From Blattamonas nauphoetae (Eukaryota; Preaxostyla; Oxymonadida), in the NCBI GenBank assembly GCA_033064195.1, contig JARBJD010000021.1, positions 310,001 through 374,000 of the forward strand: DNA of 64,000 nt. Direction: 5' to 3'. The position numbers were made by a program, and so were the translations under genes. Positions 19,793 to 30,593 of this stretch are shown one piece after another. The notes under the pieces were generated by a model. That model did no database searches. It saw nothing but the letters and a program-made list of their open reading frames with translations, and had not been told where the DNA came from. How positions within the stretch are numbered: the first letter of the stretch is position 1; each line of letters starts with the position of its first letter.

Positions 19793-22700
19793 ATGGGAAT
19801 GAAATTTCTTCTATTCATCATCATTTGTGATTGCATTCTTGGAGTTCAAGAAACATCCTCCTTCTCATCTCCCAAAGTCTCTCAAACGAGACGACTTAGC
19901 AATGACCTCCACTCAACGATTTCACACGTTACTCTGACTCCGGAAACATTCTCGGTGCTGTCAACAATCCGTCTGGATGGTATTTACACGAGTTTGGATT
20001 TGGAGCTTCACAGCAGGAGTATTCAATTCAAAGGAGTCACTCCAAACTTGATCACTCCAAGCTCGATCGTAGGGACAACATGTCTCTTCAAAATACATAA
20101 TTCAACAGTTTCGTGTGACCATGTCTGTTTTGATTTGGTTGGAGGTGAGATAATGGACCGAACTTCGTTTCAAAACTCGGATGAGCCTTCAACAATCTTT
20201 TGTGCTCAATTATCCAATACAACAATGTTAACCACTAATTGCTCGTTTTACCTCTGCGAAATATCCAGGCTATTTCGGTTATCGTCCTCCACAGTCGCAG
20301 ATTTTGACACAAATTCAATCGCAGTCGTCTCGTGTACTTTCCACACCACCGGTGGAACAATGCATCCACTATGCCAAATCAAACCCACATCCACGTTCGA
20401 TACCCACCATGATATCACTCTCACTGCTTGTATTGTTGCGGATGTCGCCATTGATTCTTCATCAGGAATCATCATGAATTCTCAAAACGATGAAACCAGC
20501 TCCATCTCAACGACAGTCAATCATCTTACATGCCTTAATATGTCCAGGGCAGTAGATTTTTTACCTCCACTTTCAAATTTTTGTCCACCACAAGAGCGAA
20601 TCACGAACAGTGCGTTCCATAGCATCTCAGATGCTCTATACGGAACAATCTCTTCTCCACTTTCGACTAAGCATACCTTTTTATGCACAAACACGTCTTT
20701 TAGTGAGTTTACAAACACCGACCATCACCAACACAACCCGTCAAACTACACATTCGTGGGACAGACTTACGATGCCATTCTCCTCTCCGATCGACTGAAT
20801 GTTACATCGCTCGCGGATCCTGTCGTTTTTGTCAATTGCATCGTCACCTCGACAAATCCAACCACAAACAGCACTTTCATCACCTTAACCTCCTTCTCTG
20901 ACGATTTCACTCTCCACAATTGCTCCTTCACCGTCAGAACTATTTCTTCAATTCAGGTGGTATTCGCAAGGATCCTTCCTCTTTCAGGAGAGTTTATAAC
21001 GATAAATATTCACAGCTTTACATCCAATTATGGCTCAGTTGACAAAGGTTCGCATTCACATGCTATCTTCCGATTTGAGCGCTCACACACTGTCCTCATC
21101 ACCTCCTCAAACTTCACTTCTCCGCCAGATTCAACCAACCCACAATCAGTCTTTACACATGGTCCAGCCGTCATTTTTCATGTTTCAGGCTGTCAGTTCA
21201 AGGGATCATCTAATTCAGGTTCGGGAGTCCTTCGAATACTGCTTAACGGCGAGGTAATGTTAGCTGACTGTCTAGTGTCAGATAATCACGCAAAAGGCTA
21301 CGGAGGTTGTGTTGAGACGACAAAGCAAGCTGTCGGGTGTCATCGATGTGTGTTTCGGCACAATTCAGCAACACGAGGCGGTGTTTTCTGGGTAACCTTG
21401 CCACATTTCATGTTGTGGGAAGATTGTCATTTTGAAGGGAACGTCGCAACAGAAGGACTGCATTTCAGCGGAAATGATCTCTACAGCGGTTACTCAACTT
21501 CATTCTGGAACAAGACATCCATGGTTGGGTGCACATCCTCATCATCAGCTCCCAAAATTAGTTATTATAACAATGCTGTTCTCAATGGAGAGCATCCTCT
21601 CTCGGAGGTTCTTCTGCCAGACCCTTCGACAACGACATGTTTCGAGCACGGACTCTCAGTTGCTGCTGACGGATCAGGATCGATCTGTTCAGAGATTCAT
21701 CCGTGTCAAACAATCAACGAAGCATTGGCTGTTACTCAATCTCTTCCAGCGCGAAATCGGATCCTGATTGGAACAGGGCAGTTCACTGATGAGACACGGA
21801 CGATTCTTGAATCAGTTGACATGGTTGGGAATGGATGGATTCGAGATTCGTCGTTCTACACCACTCTCGTCTCGCCCGGGATAAAAGTTGGTTCGGCGGG
21901 AAATGTCACTCTACGTTCAATGACGCTACTCCCTACAACTCCAAACACAGTTGTTATTGGGATGGATGAAGAGGGCGTCCTCCGCCTTGCATTCATCCGA
22001 ATCGATCAAATCCCCTCACACTCGTCTTCTTTGATATCGGTGTCGAAAGGGACAACGACACTATTCCGCTGCTGGTTCGACAAGGTCAATTTGACCAGCT
22101 CAGCATTCATGTCTGTTTTTGACTCGGCCTCAGTCAACATCATCGGCACATACTTCATGCTAATCACTCGCACAAGCGGTGAAGGAGCGAGCTGCATCGA
22201 TTCGGAATCAAGAGGACGATTCACCCTCGATTCGACTGATTTTGCGAACTGCTCATCTTCAGGAAGAGCTGGCTCTCTTCTCCTGAATGGGAAGGATCAA
22301 GGATCCATCTCCTTCCATGAAACTCATTTCTTCAATAACGAAGCAAAAACAGAATCAACAGCGACCGATGGAACCAAAATCTTCGCACATGACATCGTTC
22401 TCACATCTTTCTCAGAAAAAAGCGTGTCTGGAAGCTCAATCCGTTCAACCAGCCCACAACTCAGTTATCTTCGCCTTGGAATCGCAACACGCATCGTCTT
22501 CATCTCAAGATTCGGCTACTCAGTGGATGGTGTCGATTTTCCGCTCACTGGCAGGTTCCCACAAGCACTCCCCTTGTCACAGTTCACGTCGATCAAGAAG
22601 ATGACTGAGGAAACATTCCAGTTCTGTGGATATATCTTTCCAGACCTCGTTGGACTCACCCTTCCGCTTGACCCACTCATTGCGGAGAACGTCTTCGTCC

Positions 22701-25700
22701 AATGGGGAGTGGGGATTCTCAATCCAACATCCTCAACTATCACACTCGTCACTGTCCGTCAGAACAGTTACTTTAGCTTTAACCGAGGAGCCATAGTCTT
22801 TTCAGAACCGCCAACTGCGACACCATTTGTCGTTGAGAGTTCAACAGGATCCTTCGAACTTGTAGCGCATGAATTCAAGCTTTCATTCGGTTCTAGTCAA
22901 CTATCGGTTCCATTCTTCTCTGTTTCGGCTGGATTACTCAAAACACATAATTTTAAGATTTCGAAACCACTCACATTATTCGGATGTGCTCTGTATCAGG
23001 GAACTGGAGGGACCATATCAATGTGTGAGTCGGTCTTCTTTCAAATGACATCCACAGGGAATGGAAGTGTCATACACGCCACTTCCACTACTGTCAAAGT
23101 GGAACTCTGCTCCTTTGAGGAATGCTCTTCCCAAAACGGAGGAGCAATTTGGGTTGAACTCTCGTCTTCAAACAGCCTCCTCGTCACCCACGACAAAAAT
23201 TCACATTATTCGACCACATTCTTGAACTGTAGAGCCGAAGAGAGAGGAGGGGCCGTTTGTGTTGAAGGAACGACCACACTCACGAATCCCATCAAGTTCT
23301 TCAGCTCCACAATCAACCACGCTCGCTTTTCCGGAAACAAGGCCACTCTGTCAGGAAACGACGTGTATGTTGGAAAAGACATTTTCGGAACAAAAACAGT
23401 TCAAGAAATCGGTCAATTTGGAGGAGGTTCTCTGAGCGACTTTCCGCATGTGGAGATTGAAGGTCGTGAAGATGATGAAGAAGAGATGAACGAGATTGGT
23501 TTCATCATTCCTCTTCCAACTGTCTCGGTGAATGGATCTGTGAAAGAGTTGACGACCGGAATGAGCGGAACAGACGGTGAAGATTGCAAATGGACATCGT
23601 CATTCTGTGCGACACTTGGATATGCAATCGTCAACCTCCGATCGAAGCACGATGAAGAAGACATCGAGATGAAGGCTCAGTTTGTGTGGAACATGACATA
23701 CTCTGAGCATCCGATGACTGTGTCTGATCAGAATGTGAAACTGACAGGAACGACTGCAGCAGATCAAAAGAAAGCAAATTTATCCCGTTCAGTCGTCAAA
23801 TTCAATGATTCATCAATCGCCAACGTCGCTCTGTTCTCTCTCACAAACAAAGCCACTCTTTCTGTGTCGAACATTGATTTTCTCCTGAAGACGACAAATG
23901 AGCTGTTCACAATGGATTCATCAGCCAGCAACTTGAACCTCGCCAACTGCAAAATGATTGCCTCATCTGACTCTTCCTCGTCAGTCAGTGTCGTCTCCGT
24001 CTACGGTGGTTCTGTTTGTATGGAAGACATCCAGATCAACACTACTGGCATAAGTGCAAGTCGTTTCTCGTTGCCTCTTGTTTCCGTCAACGCTCCACAA
24101 AGTTCTGTCTCTCTCATCGACATCGCCTTCATCAACTTTGAGTTCTCTTCATCTGCCGTCCACCTCATCACCGATGTCGCAATAGTTGTGAAAGACCTCA
24201 CATTTTCTGATTGCCAATCATCATCACAAGATCCTCACCTCGTGTTGGTTGAAGGAACCGATCTTGCCCACCAAATCGTTCCCGCAAACTGGGTAGGTCA
24301 TCCAACAACATTCGGAGGCGACGATGAAGGTCAATATTGGTGCACAGACTCGTCTCTGAGTGGTACTCCGTTTGCATCGTCCACTCTTCTTGTGTATCTT
24401 CTGGAAAGGACAGAAAAGTCGATTTATGTGAATTCTGCTGGACTGGACGTGATGGGCTGTGGATCGGAGACTCTGCCTTGCAAGACTCTCTCGGAATCAA
24501 TCCCTCATCTTCGAAGCGACACTTCGGTCTCGATTTCATTTCAAAGTTCAGGAGAGCTTTCTTCAGAGATTATCAATAGATGGACTTCATTTATCATCGG
24601 CGGTGGTGATGTGAGCATGAAGACAGTGTCTGTGTTGTCGAGTGGCAGTCTCTCTGTTCCAGAAAACTCTCTTTCGTTATCCTATTTGTCGTTCACTGCG
24701 AGTGACTCTTCATTTCAGCATCCATTGATTTCCATCTCTGGAACGGGAGGCCTGCTTGTTGACACTTGCTCCTTCTCGTCTTTCCACTCCACACTTCCTG
24801 GCTCAGTCATCTCTGCAACTCTCTCCATCTCAGGCCATCTCCAGATATCCAACACTTCGTTCTCATCGTGCACGTCTGAGGGAGATGGTGGTGTTCTTTG
24901 GGTCAATTGCTGCCAACACCTGCCAACATACGCTCTCCTGTTCGACTGTTCGTTCGATTCCACCTGTTCGTGTGGAAGAAATTCGAAGGGAGGTTGGATT
25001 TTCGTGGAAGGATTCGGATTTGAAGACCTAATTTCGACCACTGCTTTTCAAACATCATCTTCTGGTCTTGCATCTCCCACAAACGACTCTCTCCTGTTCG
25101 GAATCGACCACAACGAACAATCAGACTCGATGTTCCATTCCATCTCTCTGCTGTACTATCTTGTTGAATATCGGGAATCGAGAATCTACGTTGGGCCAGA
25201 AGGACGAGACTCGAACGGATGTGGACATATGGACAGAATCTGTCGCTCACTCACCAAAGGCCACTCCCACCTTCGCGGCGCCTCATCATTCGAGTTGTTT
25301 GTTGTTGGAACGACACAACTCGCTGAAGTGTTCGTCTTCGATCCTGACAACCTCCATCTCACCTCCAAAATCGGTCGCCAGACGATCCAAGTGGAGAAGA
25401 CTGGTTGTTTCGTGGATGGGGATCTTTTGGGCTCTCACATTCTGGAAGTGTCGCGGCTGAACTTCGATCTTAACCATGCGGAATGCTCTGCTCTGTTCAC
25501 AACTGGTGTTGGAGAGTTGGTCATGACATCGTGCTCATTCGCGAAAACTGGATCGTTTGATCTCGAACTCATCAATCTCGTCGGCGGTGATCTGACATTG
25601 GAGAACACGACATTCAACTCTGCATCATTCTCCCGAACTCCACTTGTGCTGAATTCATTCACTCACGTTGAACTCCAAAAGTTAACGTTCAGAAACTGTT

Positions 25701-27763
25701 CTTGTGATGTGTTCGTTGAAGCGAGTGGAATTGGAGAAACCAGCCAATTCGTGCTTGATTCGTGCCATTTCTCAGCCTCTCAGGAATCTTCCCAACCCGA
25801 ACTAGACGAGGAACACATCTGTTCGTGGTCGACAGGAATGATTCAACTGACCAATGCTTGGACAACGATTCGATCTTCTGACTTCTCGAATGCGAGGCAA
25901 GGAGGGATTTCCCAAAATGGAGGATGGCTGAGCTTGACCAACACGACATTCTCCGACAACACTCATCCTTCGCCGTTATTCCCGTCCATTCGACGCAATG
26001 TTTTCTGCTCAGGGAACGGAACGATTCTTCATCATTTGGATGGAGCAACAGATCAGAATCTTTGGATTGGAGGGACGGATTGCGACGTGCGGAACGGAAC
26101 AGAAACCCATCTGTCGCCATTCTTCGTCCCGTCTCTCTCTTCATCCTCGACGTGCTCATTCAACAAGAAACAGCAATCCTTCTCCATCGTCATTCATGGT
26201 TCGACATTAATTCCCTGCCTTCTATCCCGAACAATCTCTGAAGAGAAAGATGCCATTTCAGACAATGCCCGCTCATCACTCAGCCTCCCTCTCGATGAGT
26301 CAACAACGAAGTCATTCAACGAAACATCAATCTCCTTCGAAGTGAATCTCTCGACTCTCGAGAAGGAGCTCGACTCAAAGTTCAAATGGATAGGTCGACT
26401 CAGGTTCGGACGCGATGTCGACACAAAAGAATCGTTCCTCATCAAAATGAGCCACGCCGAGGAGAAGCAAGCTCAAACGAAACGAGCAATGTCAGTCGTC
26501 ATCCCAATCGCCTCTTCTCTTCTCGCTCTCCTTCTCCTCATCTCTCTGATCATCATCGTTGTTTGTTGTCGTCGGAAGAAAACCAAGAAATCCCTCGCCG
26601 CACAGAAAGAGCTGGACCAAGTTCAAGAAGACGGAGACGGAATCAAAGTGGAAGAAGAGAACATGTTGATTCACGCACAATTCACGAACGACCTCATCAA
26701 GCCTGACCTTACCACTCGATCAGGAATCAACACATTCCACGACAGCACAGTTGAGAATTCGACAATTCCTTCTGAGTCGGATCCGCGAAGTGAGAGAAGC
26801 CTGAAGAACGCTCCGCATGTGGAAGTGATGAGCTGTTCGGGAGATTTCGCGACGTCTGTCATTTCGAGAACAGACACGCTTTTCAATCGTTTGCACGGTG
26901 ACGAGAAGAAGGAAATCAACAAGCGAGCACTGATGATAGCATTGACACGGACACTCCAGCATCTCAAAGCTCACATCCCTGAAGAAGAAGCTCTGACCCA
27001 TCTCTCGTCCCACTGGATTCTCTTCGACAGAGATGATCAATTATTCCTCCAAATTCGTCAAGAGAACGCCCCTCTCCCGAAACATGCTCCACAGCAATCA
27101 TCAACTATGTCATCTCATCGAGACAATCCTCAGACACCATTTGTCCATCCACCGCAACTGGCAGATTCGAATGTCTCTTCCTCCAACAACCATTCATCAT
27201 CTGTTCTCTCAACAAATGACAAGCCACGGGAATCTTTTTTTCGATCGGAACATGAGGCAGAATCGCTCAACTTCGAGTTGTCAATGACTCAACTGGAAGA
27301 AAACTCCCAGCACTTCGACACAAACCAGAACATCGCACTCAAACACGGCTACACGCAACCACTTCCTCAACCTTCGCTTGACATCCCTTCTGGTCCACAC
27401 CAACCCACACCAAACAAGCTTTTCGAAGGACTTCGCTGGCAAGCACCCGAAGTAGTTGCCAATGGTATCGAGGTGGATCGAGAGAAGGCCGCAGTGTTCA
27501 GTTTGGGTCTGATTCTTTGGGAGCTTCTGACGGAGAATGTTCCGTTCGGTGAAATGGATGCTGTGAACGCCGCTCGACAGAACGAGACTGGAGGACTTCC
27601 TCGAATGAGTCTCGTATCGAACCAGAACGCAAAAGACACGATCCAACAATGTCTCCAAACAGATCCATTGTCTCGTCCATCATTCTCCTCCCTTCTCTCT
27701 CGTTTCGACGACATCTCGTTCTCATCATCAACCAACATACCGAACCACGAAATTGTTTCTTAG
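19793..27763 (+). CDS. Receptor A: giant beta-helix membrane protein with truncated kinase-like tail
   Basis: An unbroken 2,656-residue protein. Residues 1-18 (MGMKFLLFIIICDCILGV) form a signal peptide. The ectodomain (to about 2230) is Ser/Thr/Asn/Cys-rich and has repeated GGA(I/V)(W/C)V-type and SFxxCSS-type rungs of right-handed parallel beta-helices. Module starts are marked by C-x-x-x-x-PC/FC-TL motifs near residues 626, 1259, 1560 (GCGSETLPCKTL) and 1807 (GCGHMDRICRSL). The juxtamembrane part has the family motif STLIPCLL. One membrane helix spans about 2233-2256 and is followed by CCRRKKTKK. The roughly 400-residue tail has DTLFNRLH, then LSSHWILFD, then from about 2547 a kinase C-lobe (RWQAPEVV, AAVFSLGLILWELLTENVPFGEMDAVNAAR, DPLSRPSF). 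The glycine loop, VAIK lysine, HRD and DFG are absent, so catalysis is unlikely. A cell-surface receptor or adhesin is inferred; the ligand is unknown. Confidence 0.85.
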   Translation: MGMKFLLFIIICDCILGVQETSSFSSPKVSQTRRLSNDLHSTISHVTLTPETFSVLSTIRLDGIYTSLDLELHSRSIQFKGVTPNLITPSSIVGTTCLFKIHNSTVSCDHVCFDLVGGEIMDRTSFQNSDEPSTIFCAQLSNTTMLTTNCSFYLCEISRLFRLSSSTVADFDTNSIAVVSCTFHTTGGTMHPLCQIKPTSTFDTHHDITLTACIVADVAIDSSSGIIMNSQNDETSSISTTVNHLTCLNMSRAVDFLPPLSNFCPPQERITNSAFHSISDALYGTISSPLSTKHTFLCTNTSFSEFTNTDHHQHNPSNYTFVGQTYDAILLSDRLNVTSLADPVVFVNCIVTSTNPTTNSTFITLTSFSDDFTLHNCSFTVRTISSIQVVFARILPLSGEFITINIHSFTSNYGSVDKGSHSHAIFRFERSHTVLITSSNFTSPPDSTNPQSVFTHGPAVIFHVSGCQFKGSSNSGSGVLRILLNGEVMLADCLVSDNHAKGYGGCVETTKQAVGCHRCVFRHNSATRGGVFWVTLPHFMLWEDCHFEGNVATEGLHFSGNDLYSGYSTSFWNKTSMVGCTSSSSAPKISYYNNAVLNGEHPLSEVLLPDPSTTTCFEHGLSVAADGSGSICSEIHPCQTINEALAVTQSLPARNRILIGTGQFTDETRTILESVDMVGNGWIRDSSFYTTLVSPGIKVGSAGNVTLRSMTLLPTTPNTVVIGMDEEGVLRLAFIRIDQIPSHSSSLISVSKGTTTLFRCWFDKVNLTSSAFMSVFDSASVNIIGTYFMLITRTSGEGASCIDSESRGRFTLDSTDFANCSSSGRAGSLLLNGKDQGSISFHETHFFNNEAKTESTATDGTKIFAHDIVLTSFSEKSVSGSSIRSTSPQLSYLRLGIATRIVFISRFGYSVDGVDFPLTGRFPQALPLSQFTSIKKMTEETFQFCGYIFPDLVGLTLPLDPLIAENVFVQWGVGILNPTSSTITLVTVRQNSYFSFNRGAIVFSEPPTATPFVVESSTGSFELVAHEFKLSFGSSQLSVPFFSVSAGLLKTHNFKISKPLTLFGCALYQGTGGTISMCESVFFQMTSTGNGSVIHATSTTVKVELCSFEECSSQNGGAIWVELSSSNSLLVTHDKNSHYSTTFLNCRAEERGGAVCVEGTTTLTNPIKFFSSTINHARFSGNKATLSGNDVYVGKDIFGTKTVQEIGQFGGGSLSDFPHVEIEGREDDEEEMNEIGFIIPLPTVSVNGSVKELTTGMSGTDGEDCKWTSSFCATLGYAIVNLRSKHDEEDIEMKAQFVWNMTYSEHPMTVSDQNVKLTGTTAADQKKANLSRSVVKFNDSSIANVALFSLTNKATLSVSNIDFLLKTTNELFTMDSSASNLNLANCKMIASSDSSSSVSVVSVYGGSVCMEDIQINTTGISASRFSLPLVSVNAPQSSVSLIDIAFINFEFSSSAVHLITDVAIVVKDLTFSDCQSSSQDPHLVLVEGTDLAHQIVPANWVGHPTTFGGDDEGQYWCTDSSLSGTPFASSTLLVYLLERTEKSIYVNSAGLDVMGCGSETLPCKTLSESIPHLRSDTSVSISFQSSGELSSEIINRWTSFIIGGGDVSMKTVSVLSSGSLSVPENSLSLSYLSFTASDSSFQHPLISISGTGGLLVDTCSFSSFHSTLPGSVISATLSISGHLQISNTSFSSCTSEGDGGVLWVNCCQHLPTYALLFDCSFDSTCSCGRNSKGGWIFVEGFGFEDLISTTAFQTSSSGLASPTNDSLLFGIDHNEQSDSMFHSISLLYYLVEYRESRIYVGPEGRDSNGCGHMDRICRSLTKGHSHLRGASSFELFVVGTTQLAEVFVFDPDNLHLTSKIGRQTIQVEKTGCFVDGDLLGSHILEVSRLNFDLNHAECSALFTTGVGELVMTSCSFAKTGSFDLELINLVGGDLTLENTTFNSASFSRTPLVLNSFTHVELQKLTFRNCSCDVFVEASGIGETSQFVLDSCHFSASQESSQPELDEEHICSWSTGMIQLTNAWTTIRSSDFSNARQGGISQNGGWLSLTNTTFSDNTHPSPLFPSIRRNVFCSGNGTILHHLDGATDQNLWIGGTDCDVRNGTETHLSPFFVPSLSSSSTCSFNKKQQSFSIVIHGSTLIPCLLSRTISEEKDAISDNARSSLSLPLDESTTKSFNETSISFEVNLSTLEKELDSKFKWIGRLRFGRDVDTKESFLIKMSHAEEKQAQTKRAMSVVIPIASSLLALLLLISLIIIVVCCRRKKTKKSLAAQKELDQVQEDGDGIKVEEENMLIHAQFTNDLIKPDLTTRSGINTFHDSTVENSTIPSESDPRSERSLKNAPHVEVMSCSGDFATSVISRTDTLFNRLHGDEKKEINKRALMIALTRTLQHLKAHIPEEEALTHLSSHWILFDRDDQLFLQIRQENAPLPKHAPQQSSTMSSHRDNPQTPFVHPPQLADSNVSSSNNHSSSVLSTNDKPRESFFRSEHEAESLNFELSMTQLEENSQHFDTNQNIALKHGYTQPLPQPSLDIPSGPHQPTPNKLFEGLRWQAPEVVANGIEVDREKAAVFSLGLILWELLTENVPFGEMDAVNAARQNETGGLPRMSLVSNQNAKDTIQQCLQTDPLSRPSFSSLLSRFDDISFSSSTNIPNHEIVS

Positions 27764-28297
27764 TAGGATTTCCTTTCTTTGCTCCTTTCCTTCACTCGTT
27801 TTTCTCTCCCCGACAGTTTATCCATTCTCAAGCACACCGCAGCCGTTTGGCTCGTTCATTTTAACCAGCTTTGAGAGAATAATCGTCTTTTTTCTCACAT
27901 TTCTTCTCTTCGTTCCACATCGTGTTCTTTCTCATTCTGTTTGTATTCTCGGATGCTCCTTCATTCTCTTTCCTTGTTTGGATTCTTCAACAATCCCGTC
28001 TGTCTCTTGTCTTCTGATTGTTGTCGTTTAATCTGCAGTCGTTCACATCACAATCCTCCACCACGCACATCGTTCAGGGATTGAAATCTCTGGTTTCTCC
28101 ACCTCATCTCAGAATATCACTCTCCATGAATCATAGTGCATGCGCAAACTTTGAGTTTTGTCTCAGAGCATAGTCGTTGTTTTGGTGAAATGAAGCGAGA
28201 ACGAAAATAACCGGGTATTGTTTGAGTTTCATTGATGGTTTTATGAGGTGAAGAACGAAAGACAATTTTATTACAACAATGAAGTGCATCTTGAGTC
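27764..28297. other. Convergent intergenic region
   Basis: This is 534 bases between the stop of receptor A (+) and the stop of the minus-strand ARM gene. It is TC-rich and no gene is supported. It must hold both 3' ends, but I cannot place polyadenylation signals with confidence. Confidence 0.5.
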
Positions 28298-30337
28298 TCA
28301 CATCTGAACAGGAATCGTTCCTCCATCCATCTGGGCCTCTTTCACAACTTCCACAGACTCGATTGTCACTGAATCGTTCTGGTTCCACATGAAAATAGTG
28401 AATCGGAAGGGAACAGGGATGTTTGTGAAGAAGGCTGGCTGTGTCTGTCCATCTTGCGACATTCGAACAGTTCTCCTTCCTTCTCGTCCATCTGCCTCGA
28501 TCATCACTCGCTGTCCAGCTCCTCCCTCTTTGCATGCCTGAAAGCGATTTGAGGATTGTCTATTCAGCCACGTCAAACGATTTGATGACCACAGATCCCA
28601 ACCTCCTGCTCCTCCAGTCAGAGTGTAGAATCGAGTTGTCTGAGCAGATGCTGTGAGTGCCGAAGAGATGATGCCGATGGTGTAATTTGCTTGTGTGAGA
28701 CATCCAATGATCATCGAGAGGCGAGCAACAACAGCACCGAACTCGAAAGAGATGAGACACCCACCTCCATCAGATTGTTTGGTGAACTTTTTGCCAGAAA
28801 GAGTGTAGTCTGATCGAGGGAAGAGTTCGACGGCTTCTGCACCCACTTTGCATTGTCGTTTTCTTTCCTGTTCCTCTTCGAACTGTCTGCCAGACGCGAT
28901 GAGGCGTTGGTTTGCTTCTCTTTCAGCTTGCAGTTCGGCCATCTGTCGGTCAAACTCCTTCCTTCGCTCCTCTTCTTTCTGTTTCATTTCCTCTTTCTCC
29001 TTCTTTCTTTCCTCTTCAATCCTTTCTTTCTCCTTCCTGAGTTCGGCTTCCATCCTTTCCCTCTCCTTCCTTCTTTCCATTTCGTGTCGTTTCTCGTTCT
29101 CTTCCATTTCCACTCGAAGTCGCCCAATGTCAATTCCAATCACTCCTTCCTTCTTCTCTCCCAATCCCACAAATGACGAAGGGAAGTGTCGGATCAGCAT
29201 CCCTCCAATCTCCTTTGCTATCTCTCTTCGTCCTTCATCTTCCACCCCTCTCTCCTCTTCTCTCCCAATCTCCACAATCATCGAGCGAAGTGTCCATTCA
29301 ATCTCCGACAGTGCTGCTCGGCTCCGATTCACAACTGAAAATCGACTCTTTGATTCTTTCTTCTTCTTTTCGTTCTTCTTCGATTCTGTCGTCTTCTTCG
29401 ATTGTTCTTCAATTCGCAAGAACGACTTCAGTCCAATGCAAAGCGAGTCCAGTGATTTCAGAACGGAAAGTCCACTTCCACTTCCAATCCCATCTCCACA
29501 CGAAACAATCATTGAGCTTTGTTTGCACAGCCCTTCCACAACTCCACTGTTCAGAACTCCTTCCACATCTCCTCCCGACATCGACACACGGCACAGATGC
29601 CTGACACACCAAACAATCACCAATCAACAAAAGAAAAGAGAAATGAAGAAGTGAGAAAGAGAAAGGGAGAGATGAAAAAAAGGAGAAGACACACCCAACC
29701 ACTCGCGATGCACTTTCCACAACTTTCGATGACGATTTCTGAACATCAACAGAAACACAAACAGAAGCACAAACACAAAAAGAAAAAAAAGTGAAAAGAA
29801 CGACGAGAAGGCATACTGAGACGAGATTCACGAGTGATGGAAGAAGACTGCTCACTCCAACACGAAAAGGCAGACTCGCTCCACTCACAACAACCGACAC
29901 AATCCCAGAAACAGACACCTGAACACCAAACATCATTCAGCAACAGAAGATGCGAAGAGGTCAAGACAATCACGAAGAAGATGACGAAGAAGATGAAGGA
30001 ACAAACAAAAGACACACGAAGAGCTCCTCGGAACAGGGATTCGCCAGTGTTGAGCAGAACTCTTCCAACAATCCCGATGACATCACTTCTTCACTCAGTT
30101 TGTGAATATCGTGGTTTTCTGAACAGTGAATCACACAAACACGATCAGATGAGAAACGAACGAACGACAAGCAATATGACGAAAAGAGAGAAAGACCGAC
30201 AACAATAAAATAATTATAACTATCAGAAGGATGAACACACCCGACAAGAAGAGAGAATAGACCACAAGCGCCGTTTTCTGTTTCGACGATTCATCGCCAT
30301 CTCTGTATTTCTGCAGACAATCTGCGATCAGTGGACC
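28298..30337 (-). CDS. Spliced ARM-like / coiled-coil / SPRY-like protein
   Basis: Five exons read in one frame on -: 30337-30241, 30118-30018, 29918-29817, 29738-29695 and 29600-28298. The four introns are 122, 99, 78 and 94 bases, with donors GTGTGT or GTATGC and acceptors TTCAG or GTCAG, and all phases match. The encoded N-terminus (SGLLEEFCSTLANP, LLPSLVNLVSKSSSKVVESA, LNSGVVEGL) has armadillo-repeat character. Then follow a Lys/Glu-rich basic patch, a long charged helix or coiled coil (ERRKERERMEAELRKEKERI), and a C-terminal beta domain with SPRY-like features (DGQTQPAFFTNIPVPFRFTI). The first exon is not found: an acceptor (GTGTAG) precedes 30337, so at least one exon lies further right. 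It may be a cytosolic adaptor. The open frame alone would start at 29623, which I reject because the intron fits better. Confidence 0.7.
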
Positions 30338-30593
30338 CTACACATGAAAATAATAGGAGGATGAAAAATCAAAGGGAAAATCAGGAGTAGAGAGAGTAGA
30401 AAAGTGAAGGAAGGAGGAGCGAAATTCAGTGAACGAAAATCAGTGAATCAAGAAGAGTGATCCAAAAGAATGAACCAAACCAGATCTCGCTCGGTTTTTG
30501 CTGGATTAGTGACTCCAGGGAATAAATTTAATGATGGTTCAGGTAACATGGTTTGGTGTGAGGATCGAAGCCATTCTTCGAAATTGTCTGGTG
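30338..30593. promoter_or_regulatory. Divergent promoter region
   Basis: Only 256 bases separate the first visible exon of the minus-strand ARM gene from the start of receptor B on +. This interval must hold the promoter of B and probably the first exon and promoter of the ARM gene. I recognise no specific element. Confidence 0.35.

Noticed and set aside
28848-29654. 268-codon Ser/Phe-rich open frame on +
   Set aside because: It is the antisense shadow of the Glu/Lys-rich coiled coil of the minus-strand gene.
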